Source: Flavobacteriaceae bacterium PRS1
GTDB taxonomy: Bacteria; Bacteroidota; Bacteroidia; Flavobacteriales; Flavobacteriaceae
Assembly (NCBI GenBank): GCA_003709165.1
Contig: RDRZ01000021.1
Coordinates: forward strand, 1-39,589
DNA length: 39,589 bases
Direction: 5' to 3'
Positions 8,044 through 19,332 of the stretch are shown here, piece after piece. Numbering within the stretch: the stretch's first letter is position 1; every line of letters starts with the position of its first letter. A program made the translations under genes and the position numbers. The notes beneath the pieces are model-generated. The model was given only the letters and a program-made list of their open reading frames with translations, was not told the DNA's origin and searched no databases.

Positions 8044-9108
8044 TTAAACTGTATTTTTTAGTAAAAATTCAAGGGTGTCTATACCATCAGCATAATCCCA
8101 TAATTGTGGTTTTTGTGTTTGACCAAATTGTATTTCGCTATCTATGAATCCACTAGAAACGATACACTGAATTTGTTCTTTGTCTAATTCAATCTTATTT
8201 TTTAATTCATTTTCAGAATCGTAATACTCATAAAATAGTGTTGCAATAGGAGATGAATAGCTCTCGTCTTCTTTTATCATCAAGAACCCATTTTCCAACA
8301 TATCGAATTCACTCATTAAATATACAGCCTTATTATAATCATAATTATTGGCATATTTTGCCTGATTAATTATAGGATGCCAATTGTACATCGCTTTAAA
8401 AAAGGCATCAAAATTATAATTTTTTGGCACAAACAGTTTTGAAACACTTCTACAACCCAAACCATAGTATCTAAAAATATCTTCGGAAAGCGCTTTAAGT
8501 TGTTCTTCGGTTTCGTTTCCTGTTAAGACAGCAACCGAATTCCTGTTTTTTCTTATAATCGATGGTTTGCCTTTAAAATAGTATTCAAAATAACGAGCAG
8601 AGTTGTTACTTCCTGTCGCAATAACCATATCAAAATCGTTTAGTTTGCCTTCAGTAAATTCGATTTTCCCTTTTAATTCTGGAGCTATGTATTCTAAATA
8701 TTTTGCTAAATAGGGCAGAAGGTGTTTATCATTTGAAGATTGCTTTACTAAAACCTTGTGACCGGAAATAATAACGCTTATAAAATCATGGAAACCAACT
8801 AAAGGAATATTTCCAGCCATAATTATGGCCACTTTTTTAGGTTTAATACTATTAAACTTATAGTTCTCTAACCATTGATTAATATTGCTTTCTGTCAATA
8901 GATTAGACCAACCTTCAATTGCAAAAAGTACATTTTCTTTAGTAAACCAGCCATTATGTTCTTCAGCCAATTTTATTTGATGTTTAAATCCATCAAAAAA
9001 CAAATCATTACAGGCAATATTATCCTTTTTTTGGATAACATTATTTGAAAATTGACTTAAAAAATATCCTAATTTTACAAAAGTGTTAATTCTTTGCTCT
9101 AAATTCAT
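8044..9108 (-). CDS. LuxC-type acyl-CoA reductase
   Basis: The 354-residue product belongs to the LuxC/acyl-CoA reductase family (an ALDH-like fold) that reduces fatty acyl-CoA or acyl-enzyme to the aldehyde. Visible features are the NIPLVGFHDFISVIISGHKVLVK segment near residue 100, the GSNNSARYFEYYF stretch near 175, and GLGCRSVSKLFVP near 217, where Cys219 would be the catalytic nucleophile. No membrane segment is seen. It is divergent from the dicluster ferredoxin gene across a 97-bp region with two back-to-back promoter-like motifs. I recall the arrangement acyl-CoA reductase, ferredoxin, serC, serA as conserved in flavobacteria. Its physiological substrate is not known from sequence. Confidence 0.85.
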   Translation of the reverse strand: MNLEQRINTFVKLGYFLSQFSNNVIQKKDNIACNDLFFDGFKHQIKLAEEHNGWFTKENVLFAIEGWSNLLTESNINQWLENYKFNSIKPKKVAIIMAGNIPLVGFHDFISVIISGHKVLVKQSSNDKHLLPYLAKYLEYIAPELKGKIEFTEGKLNDFDMVIATGSNNSARYFEYYFKGKPSIIRKNRNSVAVLTGNETEEQLKALSEDIFRYYGLGCRSVSKLFVPKNYNFDAFFKAMYNWHPIINQAKYANNYDYNKAVYLMSEFDMLENGFLMIKEDESYSSPIATLFYEYYDSENELKNKIELDKEQIQCIVSSGFIDSEIQFGQTQKPQLWDYADGIDTLEFLLKNTV

Positions 9109-9131
9109 GCTTTACTTGGTTATGAATCGTA

Positions 9132-9159
9132 TTGGTTTTATTTTTGCGCCATATCTTTG
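9132..9159 (+). promoter_or_regulatory. Candidate promoter for the ferredoxin gene
   Basis: TTG at 9132-9134, a 17-bp spacer and TATCTTTG at 9152-9159 match the Bacteroidota -33/-7 layout, 46 bp before the ATG at 9206. A second -7-like TATTTTTG lies at 9139-9146. Confidence 0.5.
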
Positions 9160-9178
9160 TCTTGGCTTCGATGTATAA

Positions 9179-11020
<1,842 letters not shown>

Positions 11021-11331
11021 AGTTGAGGTTTTTAATTGAAGACGAATAGTTGTTAAATTTGTTACAATATTGCAGTTATAATCTTATTCTTCTCTTTTGT
11101 TCTTTCTGATTATGGGTATAATTTATGACTTAGTAAACTTAAGATGTATAAAAATAATTGCTCAATTTTAGACTTAACCAAAGATAATTGCAAGTTTACT
11201 AGGTCTGAATTACCAACGGAAATTCCTCGCATGTAAACCCGCAACTATTCTTATACGAGACCGATAAGCGTAACTCCAAATATCCATAAAACAATTTTTA
11301 AAACCCTTATTATTATAAATTTCTAATTGCT

Positions 11332-11339
11332 TACATTTG
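11332..11339 (+). promoter_or_regulatory. Candidate -7 box (TACATTTG) for ychF
   Basis: TACATTTG fits TAnnTTTG and lies 50 bp before the ychF ATG. No clear -33 TTTG is seen. Confidence 0.4.
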
Positions 11340-11351
11340 CAGCCTTAAAAT

Positions 11352-11375
11352 GGATTCTCACTTTCGTGGGAATAA
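11352..11375. repeat. Small palindromic repeat (TTCTCACTTTCGTGGGAA)
   Basis: The sequence is an imperfect inverted repeat (TTCyCAC and GTGGGAA around TTTC) lying between the ychF -7 box and its start codon, so it would be in the 5' leader. It resembles the common flavobacterial intergenic GGATTCCCACTTTCGTGGGAAT element, and is probably related to the other short palindromes in this window. Confidence 0.45.
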
Positions 11376-11389
11376 AAACAAGTTTTTCA

Positions 11390-12484
11390 ATGAAGGCCGG
11401 AATTGTAGGATTACCAAACGTAGGGAAATCAACCTTATTTAATTGTTTATCGAATGCTAAAGCACAAAGTGCAAACTTTCCGTTTTGTACTATCGAGCCT
11501 AATATTGGTGTGGTAAATGTACCAGACTCAAGATTAGAAAAACTGGAAGAATTGGTAAAACCAGAACGTGTATTACCTGCAACTGTCGAGATTGTGGATA
11601 TTGCAGGATTGGTAAAAGGCGCAAGTAAGGGAGAAAGTTTAGGAAATAAATTTCTAGCAAATATTCGCGAAACTGATGCTATTTTACATGTCATTCGCTG
11701 TTTCGATAATGATAATATTGTACATGTTGATGGAAGTATCAATCCTATTCGCGATAAAGAAACCATCGATATGGAACTTCAGTTTAAAGACTTGGAAACT
11801 GTTGAAAAGAAACTTGATAAAGTAAAACGCGCTGCTAAAACAGGAAATAAAGAAGCACAAAAAGAAGAAGCTGTTTTAAAGAAAATTAAAGAAAATCTGG
11901 AATCAGGAATTTCGGTAAGAGCTTTAGAGTTTAGTGAAGATGACTATGTTGCTTATGTAAAACCTTCACAATTTATTACCGACAAACCTGTAATGTATGT
12001 CTGTAATGTTGATGAGGCTTCGGCAGTAACTGGAAATGCTTATGTAGAACAGATAAGAGAAGCTGTTAAAAATGAAAACGCTGAAGTGTTAGTGTTAGCA
12101 GTTGGCACAGAAGCAGATATTAACGAATTAGACGATTACGAAGAACGGCAAATGTTTCTCGAAGATATTGGGTTAGACGAACCTGGGTCTTCAAAACTTA
12201 TTCGTTTGGCTTACAAATTATTAAATCAGCAAACTTATTTTACAGCTGGTGAAAAAGAAGTGCGAGCTTGGACGATAAATGTAGGAGCAACTGCACCACA
12301 ATCGGCAGGAGTTATCCATACCGATTTTGAGAAAGGCTTTATACGAGCCGAAGTTATTGCGTATAATGATTATGTGGCTTATGGCAGCGAAGCCAAAGTA
12401 AAGGAAGCCGGGAAAATGCGTGTTGAAGGAAAAAACTACATCGTAAAAGATGGAGACGTAATGCACTTCTTATTTAATGTATAA
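11390..12484 (+). CDS. ychF: Redox-regulated ATPase YchF (OLA1/Obg-related)
   Basis: The start at 11390 ([20 protein letters not shown]) gives 364 residues, the normal family length. The longer TTG-started frame runs through a repeat and promoter and is not credible. The P-loop GLPNVGKS is at 7-14, [10 protein letters not shown] is the G3 region, and the C-terminal TGS domain ends with [13 protein letters not shown]. YchF is a universally conserved P-loop protein that prefers ATP and binds ribosomes, with roles in stress and translation. It is followed by a stem-loop and is probably monocistronic. Confidence 0.95.
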   Translation: MKAGIVGLPNVGKSTLFNCLSNAKAQSANFPFCTIEPNIGVVNVPDSRLEKLEELVKPERVLPATVEIVDIAGLVKGASKGESLGNKFLANIRETDAILHVIRCFDNDNIVHVDGSINPIRDKETIDMELQFKDLETVEKKLDKVKRAAKTGNKEAQKEEAVLKKIKENLESGISVRALEFSEDDYVAYVKPSQFITDKPVMYVCNVDEASAVTGNAYVEQIREAVKNENAEVLVLAVGTEADINELDDYEERQMFLEDIGLDEPGSSKLIRLAYKLLNQQTYFTAGEKEVRAWTINVGATAPQSAGVIHTDFEKGFIRAEVIAYNDYVAYGSEAKVKEAGKMRVEGKNYIVKDGDVMHFLFNV

Positions 12485-12510
12485 AACCCAAGGCTTAATA
12501 ATTCAAAAAT

Positions 12511-12564
12511 CAAATTCCAAATTTCAAAAGCAAGATAATCTATGAGATTTGGAATTTGTTTTTT
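12511..12564 (+). terminator. Hairpin with T-run after ychF
   Basis: CAAATTCCAAAT (12511-12522) and ATTTGGAATTTG (12547-12558) are perfect complements with a 24-base loop, followed directly by TTTTTT. It lies 27 bp after the ychF stop. The stem is AT-rich and the loop long, so efficiency is uncertain. Confidence 0.5.
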
Positions 12565-12571
12565 GAAATTT

Positions 12572-12600
12572 ATGTTTTCACAGCAAAGCAGTGAAAACAT
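12572..12600. repeat. Second perfect hairpin before parE
   Basis: ATGTTTTCAC and GTGAAAACAT form a perfect 10-bp stem with a 9-base loop (AGCAAAGCA). It lies between the ychF terminator and parE. No T-run follows, so it could be a protein-binding site, an mRNA structure or a small repeat. Confidence 0.45.
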
Positions 12601-12681
12601 TGTTAATTACTTTGTCCATTCTATATTTCATTTTTTAAATTGAAATATTATATTAGCAATATATCTAATTTTAGCTTATTT

Positions 12682-14547
12682 ATGTCTCAAAATTCAACCT
12701 ATACCGAAGAAAATATACGTTCGCTCGACTGGAAAGAGCATATACGCATGCGTCCGGGAATGTATATTGGCAAACTTGGCGACGGTTCTTCTCCCGACGA
12801 TGGCATCTATATTCTGCTAAAAGAGATTCTTGACAACTCCATTGACGAATATATAATGGGAGCTGGTAAAACCATTGATATTTCCATTCAAGGCAATAAA
12901 GTTATTGTGCGAGATTATGGTCGTGGCATTCCTTTGGGGAAAGTAGTTGATGTGGTTTCTATAATGAATACAGGAGGAAAATACGACTCTAAAGCTTTCA
13001 AAAAATCGGTTGGTTTAAATGGTGTTGGCACAAAAGCAGTGAATGCCTTATCTTCATTTTTTAGAGTAGAATCTACACGTGACGAGAAGTCTGCTTCCGC
13101 CGAATTTAATCAAGGTAACCTTATCAATCAGGAGTTATTGGATGATACATCGCGTCGTAAAGGCACCAAAGTCTCTTTTATACCTGATGATGTTATTTTC
13201 AAAAAATATAAATACCGAAGTGAATATGTAGCAAAAATGCTTAAAAATTATGTGTATCTCAATACAGGACTGACCATAATTTTTAATGGCGAAAAATTCT
13301 TTAGTAAAAATGGATTAAAAGATTTGTTACAAGAAAATATTTCAGCAAGCGATATACTGTATCCAATTATTCATTTAAAAGGCGAAGATATCGAGATTGC
13401 AATTACGCATAGTAGAACGCAGTATAGCGAACAATACTATTCGTTTGTAAATGGACAACATACTACTCAAGGAGGCACGCATCAAGCCGCTTATAGAGAA
13501 GCATTAGTAAAAACTGTACGTGAATATTTTGGCAAAAACTATGAAGCTTCAGATATTCGTAAATCTATAGTAACAGCAATTTCCATAAAAGTCATGGAAC
13601 CTATTTTTGAAAGTCAAACAAAAACCAAATTGGGTTCTGCCGAAATGGGAGGTGGATTGCCAACTGTTCGTACATTTATCAACGATTTTGTAAAAACGCA
13701 ATTTGATAATTATTTGCATAAAAATACAGAAACTGCTCAGGCCATTCAAAACAAAATATTACAAGCTGAGCGCGAACGCAAAGAGTTATCTGGAATACGA
13801 AAAATAGCAAGAGAACGTGCAAAAAAAGCAAATCTTCACAATAAGAAATTACGTGATTGTCGTGTTCATTTTGGCGATTTAAAAAAAGACAGACGACTGG
13901 AAACTACCTTGTTTATAACCGAAGGTGATTCGGCTTCAGGAAGTATTACAAAATCAAGAGATGTAAACACACAAGCGGTTTTCAGCTTAAAAGGAAAGCC
14001 TTTAAATTCGTATGGTTTAAGTAAAAAAATTGTGTATGAGAATGAAGAGTTCAACTTGCTTCAAGCAGCATTGAATATTGAAGAGTCCATAGAAGGCCTT
14101 CGCTATAATAATATTGTAATTGCCACTGATGCTGATGTAGATGGGATGCATATTCGGTTGTTATTAATCACATTCTTTTTACAATTTTTTCCAGAACTTA
14201 TAAAAGAAGGACATTTGTATATTTTGCAAACACCATTGTTTAGAGTAAGAAATAAAAAGAAAACAGTTTATTGTTATTCAGAGCAAGAGCGTAGAGATGC
14301 CATTGAAAAGTTAAAACCAAAACCAGAGATCACCCGATTTAAAGGTCTGGGAGAAATTTCACCTGATGAATTTCAATTTTTTATTGGCGATGATATTCGT
14401 TTAGACCCTGTTATGTTAGACAATAATTTGTCCATTGAAGAATTGCTTTCTTTTTACATGGGAAAAAACACACCAAACCGACAAGAATTTATTATTAACA
14501 ACCTAAAAGTTGAATTAGATTTTGTAGAAGAAGCCTATGAGAATTAA
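12682..14547 (+). CDS. parE: DNA topoisomerase IV subunit B
   Basis: The ATG at 12682 ([12 protein letters not shown]) gives 621 residues; a longer frame from a TTG at 12640 lacks support. The order is a GHKL ATPase ([30 protein letters not shown]), transducer domain, then Toprim with [10 protein letters not shown] and [10 protein letters not shown]. The [22 protein letters not shown] segment is typical of Bacteroidota ParE rather than GyrB, and parC lies just downstream. It supplies the ATPase for decatenation of daughter chromosomes. The end overlaps a disrupted small gene by 11 bp. Confidence 0.95.
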   Translation: MSQNSTYTEENIRSLDWKEHIRMRPGMYIGKLGDGSSPDDGIYILLKEILDNSIDEYIMGAGKTIDISIQGNKVIVRDYGRGIPLGKVVDVVSIMNTGGKYDSKAFKKSVGLNGVGTKAVNALSSFFRVESTRDEKSASAEFNQGNLINQELLDDTSRRKGTKVSFIPDDVIFKKYKYRSEYVAKMLKNYVYLNTGLTIIFNGEKFFSKNGLKDLLQENISASDILYPIIHLKGEDIEIAITHSRTQYSEQYYSFVNGQHTTQGGTHQAAYREALVKTVREYFGKNYEASDIRKSIVTAISIKVMEPIFESQTKTKLGSAEMGGGLPTVRTFINDFVKTQFDNYLHKNTETAQAIQNKILQAERERKELSGIRKIARERAKKANLHNKKLRDCRVHFGDLKKDRRLETTLFITEGDSASGSITKSRDVNTQAVFSLKGKPLNSYGLSKKIVYENEEFNLLQAALNIEESIEGLRYNNIVIATDADVDGMHIRLLLITFFLQFFPELIKEGHLYILQTPLFRVRNKKKTVYCYSEQERRDAIEKLKPKPEITRFKGLGEISPDEFQFFIGDDIRLDPVMLDNNLSIEELLSFYMGKNTPNRQEFIINNLKVELDFVEEAYEN

Positions 14548-15028
14548 TAATATTAAAGTAAAAAACGTTATCATTTCTACCTACTTTTTTTGGTAGTAAT
14601 TGCGCTTATACTTTCTACTATTTTTAGTGCTTTTAGCGAAGTATCAACAAATCCGATATTGACCTTTATAATTATATTTTTTGGATTTTCGACTTTGTTT
14701 CTTATGTTATTCGGACTTACAAAATTTTTTGAATACGATAGTGATGGTGTAAAAGTTGTGGTTATTAATAAATCACTTTTACTTTCGGAATATTTGAATA
14801 AAAAAGAACATGTAGTAGAATTTGAAAAAAAAATTAATTGGTTTTAAATTTCAAAATTTTATAGTATATAAACGATTGATGTTATATATCATAAATAGTC
14901 GTGGACATAGAAAAAAGTAAATTTTTAATGTTACACTTGTTCAACATAAAAAAAGAAAATACGTAAAACAATCTTTGAATAAAATTGTTAGAAATAACAG
15001 AGCAAAAAAAATAATAGTAGATGATTGA
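14537..15028 (+). pseudogene. Disrupted small membrane protein between parE and parC
   Basis: An ATG at 14537 overlaps the parE end and opens [19 protein letters not shown] 7-T run (14585-14591) then breaks the frame; with one more T it continues as LVVIALILSTIFSAF and through a second hydrophobic segment to LSEYLNKKEHVVEFEK. A 9-A run (14825-14833) shifts it again; with one A fewer it reads LIGFKFQNFIVYKRLMLYI. A TAA at 14918-14920 interrupts, and the frame then runs on as IFNVTLVQHKKRKYVKQ to a TGA at 15028, overlapping parC by 8 bp. Repaired, it is 163 residues: two membrane helices and a basic soluble domain. The tight overlaps with both topoisomerase genes argue it was a real operon member. 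I do not recognise the family. Confidence 0.65.
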
Positions 15029-17708
15029 AGATAATGATGATTTGATAAATGAAGATGACACTAACCAGGAAACGATTACGCGGGTTTCCGGAATGTTTAA
15101 AGATTGGTTTTTAGATTACGCATCGTATGTAATTTTAGAACGTGCTGTTCCAGCCATTGAAGATGGTTTTAAACCAGTACAGCGACGCATCATGCATTCA
15201 ATGAAAGATTTGGATGATGGTCGTTATAATAAAGTTGCCAATATTGTTGGTCATACCATGCAATACCATCCACATGGCGATGCGAGTATTGCAGATGCCA
15301 TGGTTCAAATTGGACAAAAAGATTTATTGATTGACACACAGGGGAACTGGGGAAATGTTTTAACAGGCGATCGTGCAGCAGCATCACGTTACATAGAAGC
15401 ACGAATATCTAAATTTGGATTAGATGTTGTTTACAATCCCAAAATTACCAAATGGCAAGCTTCTTACGATGGTCGTCGTAAAGAACCCGTAAATCTTCCT
15501 GTAATGTTTCCTTTGCTATTAGCGCAAGGAGCAGAAGGCATTGCTGTTGGATTATCAACAAAAATATTGCCTCATAATTTTATCGAACTTATAAATGCTT
15601 CAATTAAGCATTTAAAGGGAAAACGATTTACAATTCTTCCCGATTTTCCTACATCTGGAATTGCAGATTTCACTAATTATAACGATGGTTTACGAGGAGG
15701 TAAAGTACGTGTTCGTGCAAAAATATCTCAACACGAAAAAAACATATTGGTAATTACCGAAGTGCCTTTTGGATCGACTACTTCTTCACTAATTGATTCT
15801 ATTTTAAAAGCTAATGAAAAGGGGAAGATCAAGATTAAAAAAATTGAAGATAATACTGCTGCAAAAGTAGAGATTTTAGTGCATTTACCTTCAGGAATTT
15901 CACCAGACAAAACCATCGATGCACTTTATGCGTTTACAAATTGTGAACAATCTATTTCGCCTTTAGGATGTGTTATCGAAAATAACAAGCCATTGTTTAT
16001 TGGTGTGTCCGAAATGTTACGTCGCTCAACCGACCATACAGTTCAGCTTTTAAAAAGTGAGTTAGAAATTAAACAAAACGATTTAGAAGAACAATGGCAT
16101 TTTGCTTCTTTAGAGCGCATTTTTATTGAAAACAGAGTTTATCGAGATATTGAAGAAGAAGAAACCTGGCAAGGTGTTATTGCTGCTATCGACAAAGGTC
16201 TGAAACCACATATTAAACATTTAAAAAGAGCAGTTTTAGAAGCTGATATCGTGCGTTTAACTGAGATCCGAATCAAACGTATTTCTAAATTCGATATCGA
16301 TAAAGCACAGCAAAAAATTGATGCTCTTGAAGAACAAATTGCTCAAGTTAAACACCATTTGGAGAACTTAATCGATTATGTAATTGCTTATTTTACAAGA
16401 CTTAAAAAAGACTATGGAAAGGATAAATCAAGGAAAACAGAAATAAGAATTTTTGACGATATTGTTGCAACTAAAGTAGTTATTCGTAACACCAAATTAT
16501 ATGTAAACAGGCAAGAAGGTTTTATTGGAACATCGATGCGTCGGGACGAATATGTTTGTGATTGTAGTGATATTGATGATATAATTGTGTTTACCAGCGA
16601 AGGTAAAATGATGATTACAAAAGTAGATACCAAGACTTTTATTGGTAAAGGCATTGTTCATGTTGCAGTATTTAAAAAGAAGGATAAGCGTACTATTTAT
16701 AATATGATATATCGCGATGGAACTCGAGGTGCTTCATATATTAAACGCTTTGCTGTAACAGGAATTACACGAGATAAAGAATACGATTTGGCTTATGGAA
16801 ATAAAGGCTCAAAATTATGGTATTTTTCTGTAAATCCAAATGGTGAAGCTGAAGTGGTTACTGTATTTTTACGTCAGGTAGGAAGTATTAAAAAACTGAA
16901 ATGGGATTTAGATTTTGCGATTGTTATAATTAAAGGTCGTGCTTCAAAAGGAAATGTGGTAACCAAATATACAGTTAAGAAAATTGAACTAAAAGAAAAA
17001 GGGGTCTCAACTTTAAAACCACGAAAAATCTGGTTCGACGATACTGTACAACGTTTAAATCTTGATGAAAGAGGTGAGTTAATTGGAGAATTTAGAGGCG
17101 AAGACAGAATCTTAATTATAACACAAACAGGAGCTATAAAAACGATTATTCCGGAAATGTCTGTACATTTTGACGATAATATGATTACGCTCGAAAAATG
17201 GATTCCTAAAAAGCCTATTTCTGCTATTTATTTTGATGGCGAAAAAGAACGCTATTTTGTAAAACGCTTTTTAATTGAAAACGAAAATAAAGAAGAATTG
17301 TTTATCACCGAACATAAAAATTCGCAATTAGAAATTGTTTCGACCGATTGGAAACCGATGGCTGAAATTGAGTTTACCAAAGAAAGAGGCAAAGACAGGA
17401 AGGAAAATCATGTAATTAACCTTGAGGAGTTTATAGCAATAAAAGGAATAAAAGCGCTTGGCAACCAGTTGACTACTGAAAAAGTCAGACAAATTAATTT
17501 GTTAGAACCCTTACCTTACGATGCTCCGGAAGAAATTCCAGCAGATGAAATTGAAGTGATTGATGAAGAAACTGTCACGTTGAGCGCAGTCGAAACGTCT
17601 CCTGAAACTTCCAAAATTTCTAATACTGAAACACCTAATTCCAAACCAACTGAAACTACAAAAGATGATTTAAAGGTTGATGAAGAAGGGCAGATTACGT
17701 TGTTTTAA
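15021..17708 (+). CDS. parC: DNA topoisomerase IV subunit A
   Basis: The 895-residue product carries the winged-helix and tower region, with the catalytic Tyr124 in AAASRYIEAR that forms the covalent DNA link. The PVQRRIMHSM and HPHGDASIADA stretches are diagnostic. After a coiled-coil gate segment (about 410-450) the C-terminal part has degenerate beta-pinwheel repeats. The last 55 or so residues are an acidic, Ser/Thr/Pro-rich tail ending in EGQITLF. Together with ParE it decatenates and relaxes DNA. The start overlaps the preceding disrupted gene. Confidence 0.95.
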   Translation: MIEDNDDLINEDDTNQETITRVSGMFKDWFLDYASYVILERAVPAIEDGFKPVQRRIMHSMKDLDDGRYNKVANIVGHTMQYHPHGDASIADAMVQIGQKDLLIDTQGNWGNVLTGDRAAASRYIEARISKFGLDVVYNPKITKWQASYDGRRKEPVNLPVMFPLLLAQGAEGIAVGLSTKILPHNFIELINASIKHLKGKRFTILPDFPTSGIADFTNYNDGLRGGKVRVRAKISQHEKNILVITEVPFGSTTSSLIDSILKANEKGKIKIKKIEDNTAAKVEILVHLPSGISPDKTIDALYAFTNCEQSISPLGCVIENNKPLFIGVSEMLRRSTDHTVQLLKSELEIKQNDLEEQWHFASLERIFIENRVYRDIEEEETWQGVIAAIDKGLKPHIKHLKRAVLEADIVRLTEIRIKRISKFDIDKAQQKIDALEEQIAQVKHHLENLIDYVIAYFTRLKKDYGKDKSRKTEIRIFDDIVATKVVIRNTKLYVNRQEGFIGTSMRRDEYVCDCSDIDDIIVFTSEGKMMITKVDTKTFIGKGIVHVAVFKKKDKRTIYNMIYRDGTRGASYIKRFAVTGITRDKEYDLAYGNKGSKLWYFSVNPNGEAEVVTVFLRQVGSIKKLKWDLDFAIVIIKGRASKGNVVTKYTVKKIELKEKGVSTLKPRKIWFDDTVQRLNLDERGELIGEFRGEDRILIITQTGAIKTIIPEMSVHFDDNMITLEKWIPKKPISAIYFDGEKERYFVKRFLIENENKEELFITEHKNSQLEIVSTDWKPMAEIEFTKERGKDRKENHVINLEEFIAIKGIKALGNQLTTEKVRQINLLEPLPYDAPEEIPADEIEVIDEETVTLSAVETSPETSKISNTETPNSKPTETTKDDLKVDEEGQITLF

Positions 17709-17712
17709 TTTT

Positions 17713-17741
17713 TGTCATTCCTGCGAAATCAGAAATCCATT
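17713..17741. repeat. Interspersed intergenic repeat (GTCATTCCTGCG type)
   Basis: GTCATTCCTGCGAAATCAG with a following GAAATCC is a decayed version of the short palindromic repeats often found between Bacteroidota genes. It lies between the convergent parC and lipoprotein genes. Confidence 0.4.
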
Positions 17742-17750
17742 TTGAGTAGA

Positions 17751-18119
17751 TTACTTTTTATAAGCAATTCCTTTTTGTTTAATTGTTTCGCCTACATAAG
17801 AGTATTCAAATGTATAGGATAAATCCGTAGTCGTAAGAATTTTAAGATGAATATCCTTACGTTCTACCATGTTTTTCGGGTTTATCGTTTTAAAAATCAC
17901 TTCGCAATCGTTTATCCATCGCACCTTTGAAGAATCTTTTTTTCCTTCATATACTTCTATTTGAAGTGTATTTGTACGACTAAATGTGGATTTATAAATT
18001 ACTTCGTTTATTACTACTTCGCTGTAAAATTTTCCGGTTTTAAAGTCAACGCAGTTACGTTCAATATTGTAACAGCTTGTAAGTAAAAGAAAAACTGATA
18101 AAAAGGGAATATATCGCAT
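17751..18119 (-). CDS. Small lipoprotein, unknown function
   Basis: The 122-residue product starts MRYIPFLSVFLLLTSC, a lipoprotein signal with lipidated Cys16. The mature domain is a predicted all-beta fold with Asp/Lys-rich segments (FKTGKFYSEVVING-like, WINDCEVIFKTINP) and two further Cys (about 23 and 72). Proteins of this kind next to parC are sometimes labelled topoisomerase IV in databases, by neighbour-based mistake; nothing in the sequence suggests DNA binding. It converges on parC. A -7 box is seen upstream (see the next entry). Confidence 0.75.
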   Translation of the reverse strand: MRYIPFLSVFLLLTSCYNIERNCVDFKTGKFYSEVVINEVIYKSTFSRTNTLQIEVYEGKKDSSKVRWINDCEVIFKTINPKNMVERKDIHLKILTTTDLSYTFEYSYVGETIKQKGIAYKK

Positions 18120-18135
18120 TGTTTAATAGTTTGAA

Positions 18136-18161
18136 CAAAATTACATAAAAGCAATTTGCAA
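18136..18161 (-). promoter_or_regulatory. Candidate promoter for the small lipoprotein
   Basis: On the minus strand TTG (18161-18159), 15 bp, then TAATTTTG (18143-18136) lies 17 bp before the start. The spacer is slightly short for the Bacteroidota consensus. Confidence 0.4.
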
Positions 18162-18332
18162 TGGGAATTTTAAAAAAGTATTTTCAAGACTTTTGTTAAT
18201 AATTATATTGTTGCTTACCTATTTAAACTATTGATTCTAAAGTTTTAAAAAACTATCTTCGCTTATCGTTTGATATAATCAATTAAAACTGAGCATATCA
18301 ACCCATTGACCAACATTTAAAAAAAACTACTT

Positions 18333-19216
18333 ATGAAAAATACATTCTTAAATTCTTGATAATTACTAGTACTCTAAATAGCTAAAATAAAAAAGTTGGT
18401 AACGACATTTTTAAAATAGAATTTTTACGAATAATGATGAATCTTGAAGGAAGTTCAAATAACTATTATTCAGATTTGGTTGAATGGTCAATGTTCTCCA
18501 AAAAAGATTCATTAAAATATGGATTTATAAATTCAAAAGGAAATGAAGTAATAAAAGCAAAATATACCTATGCTTCTGACTTTTATAATGGTAAATCAAA
18601 TATTATAAATGACTCAATTCCTGGATTATTATTTGAAAATGGTACTAAAAAAATGTTTCCTGAATATAATGCTACTTTTTGGTATAAAGGAAATTTAGAT
18701 ATTGCAATCAAGGATAAAAAATATTGTTTCATTGATAAATATGGAAAAGTTATTATTTCATTAATTTATGAGGATGAGTTTCCTTTTTATAAAGGTTATG
18801 CTTCAGTAAAAACGAATGACAAATGGAACTACGTCAATGAAAATTGGTTAAAAATGTTTCCCGATAGTTTAATATTTAGTTACAGCCCAATCATAAATAA
18901 CAAAGCAGTATTTATGATTGAAAATCAAAAAGTCGAAAAAAATAAATCAATGATTAAAGAAAAAGGAAGCAGAACTTTTATTGAGTTTTTAAATAAAACA
19001 GATCATATTCAGCTTAAAGAAGGATTGATTGATATTGATGGGAATATTATCATAAATCCAATTTATGATGAAATATCTGGTTTCTTCCAAAATGGATATA
19101 TGAGAGTGCGAAAAAATGGTGTCATTGATGTAAAAGGTAAAGCAATAATTCCAATTCAGTATGATGACATTAGTGATTTAAAAGAAGAATTATGCGATGT
19201 ATTTTTAAATTGTTGA
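18333..19216 (+). pseudogene. WG-repeat (KWG) protein with broken N-terminus
   Basis: From the ATG at 18434 a 260-residue frame carries several WG-type repeats (YGFINSKGNEVI, CFIDKYGKVII, LIDIDGNIIINPIYDEI, GVIDVKGKAIIPIQYDDI), a family of unknown function in Bacteroidota. In the same register upstream (from 18341) lies what looks like a signal peptide, YILKFLIITSTLNS, then a TAA at 18383-18385, then NKKVGNDIFKIEF. The natural start, ATG at 18333, is out of register because the A-run after it has five A where six would restore MKKYILKF. So there is one missing A and one stop, perhaps CAA to TAA right after the signal peptide. Repaired, it is 294 residues. The end after repeat four is short for the family. 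Confidence 0.6.
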
Positions 19217-19332
19217 AAAGCATTGAAATTAGTTTTATATAAAAAATATAGAAAATTTTATTTTTTTTACTAAATTGTATCAAATTAAATGCTCCTATTA
19301 AGGAGATAAAAGATCTAATTAACCCTTCGATA

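Larger units (their letters stand above)
11021..11389. other. Intergenic region upstream of ychF (369 bp)
   Basis: It holds a minus-strand TATCTTTG (11186-11179) that may have driven the broken carboxypeptidase-regulatory gene, the ychF -7 box (11332-11339) and a small palindromic repeat (11352-11375). A stretch at about 11200-11275 is more GC-rich than its surroundings, with no start, terminator or RNA fold I can assign. No gene is seen. An upstream extension of ychF to a TTG at 11327 is rejected. Confidence 0.5.

Noticed and set aside
11327-11389. N-terminal extension of YchF from a TTG
   Set aside because: It runs through the -7 box and a palindromic repeat, and YchF proteins begin at [14 protein letters not shown].
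12640-12681. ParE start at a TTG
   Set aside because: The ATG at 12682 gives the family N-terminus [17 protein letters not shown]; the 14 extra residues are AT-rich leader.
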